NCBI GenBank assembly: GCA_017445435.1
Contig: JAFSUE010000161.1
Span: 1 to 6,962, forward strand
Direction of reading: 5' to 3'
From: Selenomonadaceae bacterium
GTDB taxonomy: Bacteria > Bacillota > Negativicutes > Selenomonadales > Selenomonadaceae
Length of the DNA: 6,962 bases
How positions within the stretch are numbered: the first letter of the stretch is position 1; each line of letters begins with the position of its first letter. Position numbers and translations under genes: made by a program. Under the pieces are notes generated by a model. It ran no database searches. It was not told the origin of the DNA and saw only the letters and a program-made list of their open reading frames with translations. This document shows positions 4,301 to 6,962 of this stretch, one piece after another.

Positions 4301-6962
4301 TGCTCTGCCCTTCATCTGTCTGCCCCTCAACTTGATTTTCATCAGCCTGCTTTTCAATTTCTTTAATCGCAGGTTTGCCAGTGACTAACTCTTCAAATTT
4401 CTGTTCAATGGCAGTCATATAAACTTTTGGATTTAACGGTTGAGCACGCTTTACCATATCGCGCAAATTTTTATGCAAAACGTCAAGCGTTTTAACTTCC
4501 GTCACCAAACTAACGGCGCGGTTAATGTAGCCTTCAACAGAAGGTGTTGCCAAATCGGGCAAGCCAATCGCCTTTGTGATAGTTTTGCCAAATTTTGAAC
4601 TGCGGCGTTGCGCGTAGAAACTGACGACTGGAACGCCCATATAAAGCGCGTCAATAGTCGACGTGACGGCAGATAATGGGTAAACGTCAAGCACAACGTC
4701 AAGGTGCAACATTTCCTGCATATAATTTGGCGACGGCGGACGGAATAAAACTTTGTCCATGTTGAAACCGATAGCCTTCATTCTGTCGTACAGCTGATTA
4801 ATCGTCGAAATACTTTCAAATTCTTTCGCCCGCATAAGGAAGACAGCTTTGGGAACGAGTTCAGAAATTTTCAGCCAAATTCTTAAAATATCGTCGTTAA
4901 TTTCGGAGTAATCGCAGATTGTACCGAAAACAGGATAATCACGTTTAGTACAAGGCGCGTATTCAGGCTTGGGAACATCTTCACGTTGCGCGTAGGCAAA
5001 ATTGACGGGCATTCTTAAAAATTTTTCAGTGAAAAGTTTTGAATCAGCCTCTTCATTTTCAGGCGGGTTGAGTATATCGTCTGTAATGAAATAATCCATC
5101 GTCGTCAGTCCAGTTGTAGCGGGATAGCCTATGCCAGTAATTTGAATTGGCGCGGGCTTGTACGCGAAAACTGGTAAGCCGTTACCTTCACTGTGTCCAA
5201 CTGGGTCAATCAAAATGTCAATCTTATCATCGTGAATTTTCTTTGCAATTTCTTCATACGTCATACCTTCGACGACTTCAAAGTTTTCAGCAAATTTTTT
5301 GTACAAGTTTTTGTAGGGGTCATTGTTATCAATCAAGCTGTAGCAAGTCACTTCAAACTTTTCGCGATCATGGGCGGCAATCATACTGAAGACGGTTGAG
5401 AAGTTCGGGTCTACTCTGAAATTTGGGGAAAGGTAGCCGATTTTAATTTTGTCGCCTTCCGCGCGTTCATGATATTCAGTGTAAGGTTTAACGTCGCTGA
5501 AAAGTTTTTGATAGTTGAAGTTAGCCGCCGCGATTTTGTCTGACGGAATATCAAGCAACTGTAACGCCGTGAAAAGCCCGCTGAAAAGTTTAGCTTTTTC
5601 GTCTCTATCTTCTGAAAGGTGCGCCGCGCGTTCAAAGTTTTCAGCTGATTCAGGCATTTTAGCATTCAAGAGCGCAATTTCGCCGCGCAGTTCATGGTAG
5701 CCACATAAAAATTCGCGGGAGTATTGACCGTCTGGCACGGAGCGAATAGCTTCATAAGCGCCTACGTAATCTTTCAACTGCTTTTTACAAGCCGCGATTA
5801 AATAATAAATTTCCGCTTTATGTTCCTCATCAGCTTGTGACGCTAACTGCAAATTGTACAGGGCGCGTTTGACATGAACTATATCTTTGATTTTATTTTT
5901 ATGAAAATCTGGCTCAAGTTCAAAATAATCCATCGCCTTGTAATAATAATCTTCAGCCATTTCAGGCGTAATTTCTGGCGCGTCCTGCGGAAAGTCTGGC
6001 AATTCTTCGCCATTCATCCACGCATTATAAATTTTAGTGTACGCCTCTTCAACTTCGCCCATATAAATTGCGTCATTCATAACCGCCGACGTTTCCATTT
6101 TACGGCGAATCGTTAAATGATAATCGCGCAACCGATCCCAATCGTTGGCAAGGTCAACAGCCTTTTGAATATATTCTTCTTCACTGAAAGCGCAAAGTTC
6201 ACCTAAGCCGCAGTTTGTCAAAAGTGAATAGCCGAAACGTGAATTATGACGTTCCTGAACCAGCGTTATGACGGGCAAGCCCATATAAAGCGCGTCGCAA
6301 GTCGTACCGCCGCCAGGATAAGGGAAGGTATCCAATGCAATGTCAGCTTGTGAATATTTTATTAAATATCTTTGTTCGTCCGCTTCATAAATTAATTTTT
6401 CGCGTGGAAGTCCAGCCGCTTCAATTCTAGCAATGGCGTGGTCTGTGCCGTACTTATCGCGGAAAGCTTTACCCTTCAAATAAAGTTTAGCGTTGGGGAC
6501 GGCGTTTACAATTTTAGCCCAAACTCTAAGCGCCTCATCAGTAACCTTCGTGAAGTTGTTAAAGCTGACGAATGTTACATAACCATTTTTCGTACAAGGC
6601 GCGGGATTAACAACGGTCGGCTCGTCGTGCCACATATAGCAGAAGTGACTGTGTTGGAGACGCAACATTTTTTCGCTGAAAAATTTTTCATTCAAGCCAA
6701 CGGGGTCGGTATACTTGTCAACCATAAAATAATCAATAGCCTTGACGCCAGTTGTATTGAACCAGCCAATAGCACTAATGATAATTGGCGCGGGCTTGTA
6801 GCAAACGACGTTCATAACGTTATTTGCGGTGTGTCCTGAAAGATCGACGAGAATATCAATTTCATCATCTTTAATTTTCTGCGCGGCAACTTTCGGATCA
6901 TCGTACAAAATATTTCTGAAGTGGTCGACGCCAGCTTTAAATTGTTGTGCGACGTGGTCTTC
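4281..6962 (-). CDS. Tandem GT41 (SPINDLY/OGT-like) protein glycosyltransferase, 5' end missing
   Basis: This is a partial gene with 893 residues visible. The frame stays open to the window edge, and the leucine codon TTG at 6908 is internal because family-like sequence continues upstream of it. GT41 enzymes transfer a sugar, classically GlcNAc from UDP-GlcNAc, to Ser/Thr of cytoplasmic proteins; in bacteria the targets are often flagellins or adhesins. Unit A (visible residues 1 to about 325) has DLSGHT near residue 43, YKPAP, SFNNFTKV, a GGGTTCDAL donor-binding loop at 217-225 and a SRFGYSLL block near 242. A helical linker at about 326-505 has TPR-like helix pairs. Unit B (about 506-866) begins GYLSPNF and has GHS, YKPAPIQ, GYPATTG and DALYMGVPVVSF, but lacks the GG-TT loop and the usual His after the SPDF motif. 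The tail is rich in Q, E, D and N. The family is clear; donor, acceptor and activity are not. The stop overlaps the aroA start by 20 bases. Confidence 0.88.
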   Translation of the reverse strand, partial: EDHVAQQFKAGVDHFRNILYDDPKVAAQKIKDDEIDILVDLSGHTANNVMNVVCYKPAPIIISAIGWFNTTGVKAIDYFMVDKYTDPVGLNEKFFSEKMLRLQHSHFCYMWHDEPTVVNPAPCTKNGYVTFVSFNNFTKVTDEALRVWAKIVNAVPNAKLYLKGKAFRDKYGTDHAIARIEAAGLPREKLIYEADEQRYLIKYSQADIALDTFPYPGGGTTCDALYMGLPVITLVQERHNSRFGYSLLTNCGLGELCAFSEEEYIQKAVDLANDWDRLRDYHLTIRRKMETSAVMNDAIYMGEVEEAYTKIYNAWMNGEELPDFPQDAPEITPEMAEDYYYKAMDYFELEPDFHKNKIKDIVHVKRALYNLQLASQADEEHKAEIYYLIAACKKQLKDYVGAYEAIRSVPDGQYSREFLCGYHELRGEIALLNAKMPESAENFERAAHLSEDRDEKAKLFSGLFTALQLLDIPSDKIAAANFNYQKLFSDVKPYTEYHERAEGDKIKIGYLSPNFRVDPNFSTVFSMIAAHDREKFEVTCYSLIDNNDPYKNLYKKFAENFEVVEGMTYEEIAKKIHDDKIDILIDPVGHSEGNGLPVFAYKPAPIQITGIGYPATTGLTTMDYFITDDILNPPENEEADSKLFTEKFLRMPVNFAYAQREDVPKPEYAPCTKRDYPVFGTICDYSEINDDILRIWLKISELVPKAVFLMRAKEFESISTINQLYDRMKAIGFNMDKVLFRPPSPNYMQEMLHLDVVLDVYPLSAVTSTIDALYMGVPVVSFYAQRRSSKFGKTITKAIGLPDLATPSVEGYINRAVSLVTEVKTLDVLHKNLRDMVKRAQPLNPKVYMTAIEQKFEELVTGKPAIKEIEKQADENQVEGQTDEGQSNENSAD
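4299..4328 (-). promoter_or_regulatory. Twin Shine-Dalgarno/ATG signals for aroA inside the glycosyltransferase 3' end
   Basis: Reading the minus strand, two imperfect 15-base units lie head to tail: GAGGGGCAGACAGAT (4328-4314) and GAAGGGCAGAGCAAT (4313-4299), identical at 11 of 15 positions. Each carries a purine-rich Shine-Dalgarno-like stretch seven bases before an ATG (at 4315 and 4300). The same DNA encodes the repeated E-G-Q-T-D / E-G-Q-S-N tail of the glycosyltransferase. The inner ATG at 4300 agrees with the family N-terminus. The overlap with the upstream stop suggests translational coupling. Confidence 0.55.

Noticed and set aside
4301..4357. Longer aroA starting at ATG 4357
   Set aside because: The extra basic residues do not match EPSP synthase N-termini, and they lie within the reading frame of the upstream glycosyltransferase tail.
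6438..6839. Plus-strand open frame of 133 codons
   Set aside because: It lies wholly within the conserved unit A of the glycosyltransferase on the other strand and its translation shows no recognisable domain.
6906..6908. TTG as the start codon of the glycosyltransferase
   Set aside because: The frame is open for another 18 codons to the window edge, and those residues (EDHVAQQFKAGVDHFRNI) look like GT41 sequence. The gene simply runs off the window.
60..6962. Frequent AAAATTTT-type tracts as a possible nucleoid or regulatory signal
   Set aside because: They occur throughout coding sequence and are explained by common AAA, AAT and TTT codons in an AT-rich genome.

Overview
All five supported genes lie on the minus strand, so the window reads from high to low coordinates. 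The sequence is AT-rich and the proteins are full of AAA, AAT and TTT codons. The order aroA - cmk - plsC is a familiar chromosomal arrangement in Firmicutes, especially Negativicutes, which are diderm Firmicutes. GT41/SPINDLY-type glycosyltransferases and exported lipases also fit a Negativicutes-like host (Selenomonas or Phascolarctobacterium relatives), but this assignment is inference from gene order and style, not from a marker gene.

Layout on the minus strand. (1) Positions 6962-4281 hold the 3' part of a large glycosyltransferase whose start is outside the window. It carries two GT41 (O-GlcNAc-transferase/SPINDLY-like) catalytic units in tandem, joined by a TPR-like helical linker. The second unit has lost several signature residues. 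(2) aroA (EPSP synthase, shikimate pathway) starts inside the end of the glycosyltransferase gene with a 20-base overlap. (3) A 91-base gap (2929-3019) contains a degenerate copy of a repeat and a possible promoter. (4) cmk (CMP kinase) and plsC (acyl-glycerol-phosphate acyltransferase) follow as an abutting TAA-ATG pair. (5) A 325-base gap (1344-1668) holds a perfect 14-bp hairpin, a longer imperfect palindrome of about 147 bases, and the promoter of the next gene. (6) Positions 1343-60 hold an exported class 3 lipase with an extra C-terminal domain. Positions 1-59 hold no gene that can be supported.

How the genes relate: aroA, cmk and plsC are housekeeping genes (chorismate, CMP/dCMP phosphorylation, phosphatidic acid). 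The glycosyltransferase sits immediately upstream and is translationally coupled to aroA, so it is probably co-transcribed even though its role in protein O-glycosylation is unrelated. The lipase has its own promoter and ribosome binding site and appears to be a separate transcription unit. The most unusual items are the asymmetric tandem GT41 protein, the lipase C-terminal domain, and the repeat family represented once in full (1469-1640) and once as a fragment next to aroA (2990-3013).
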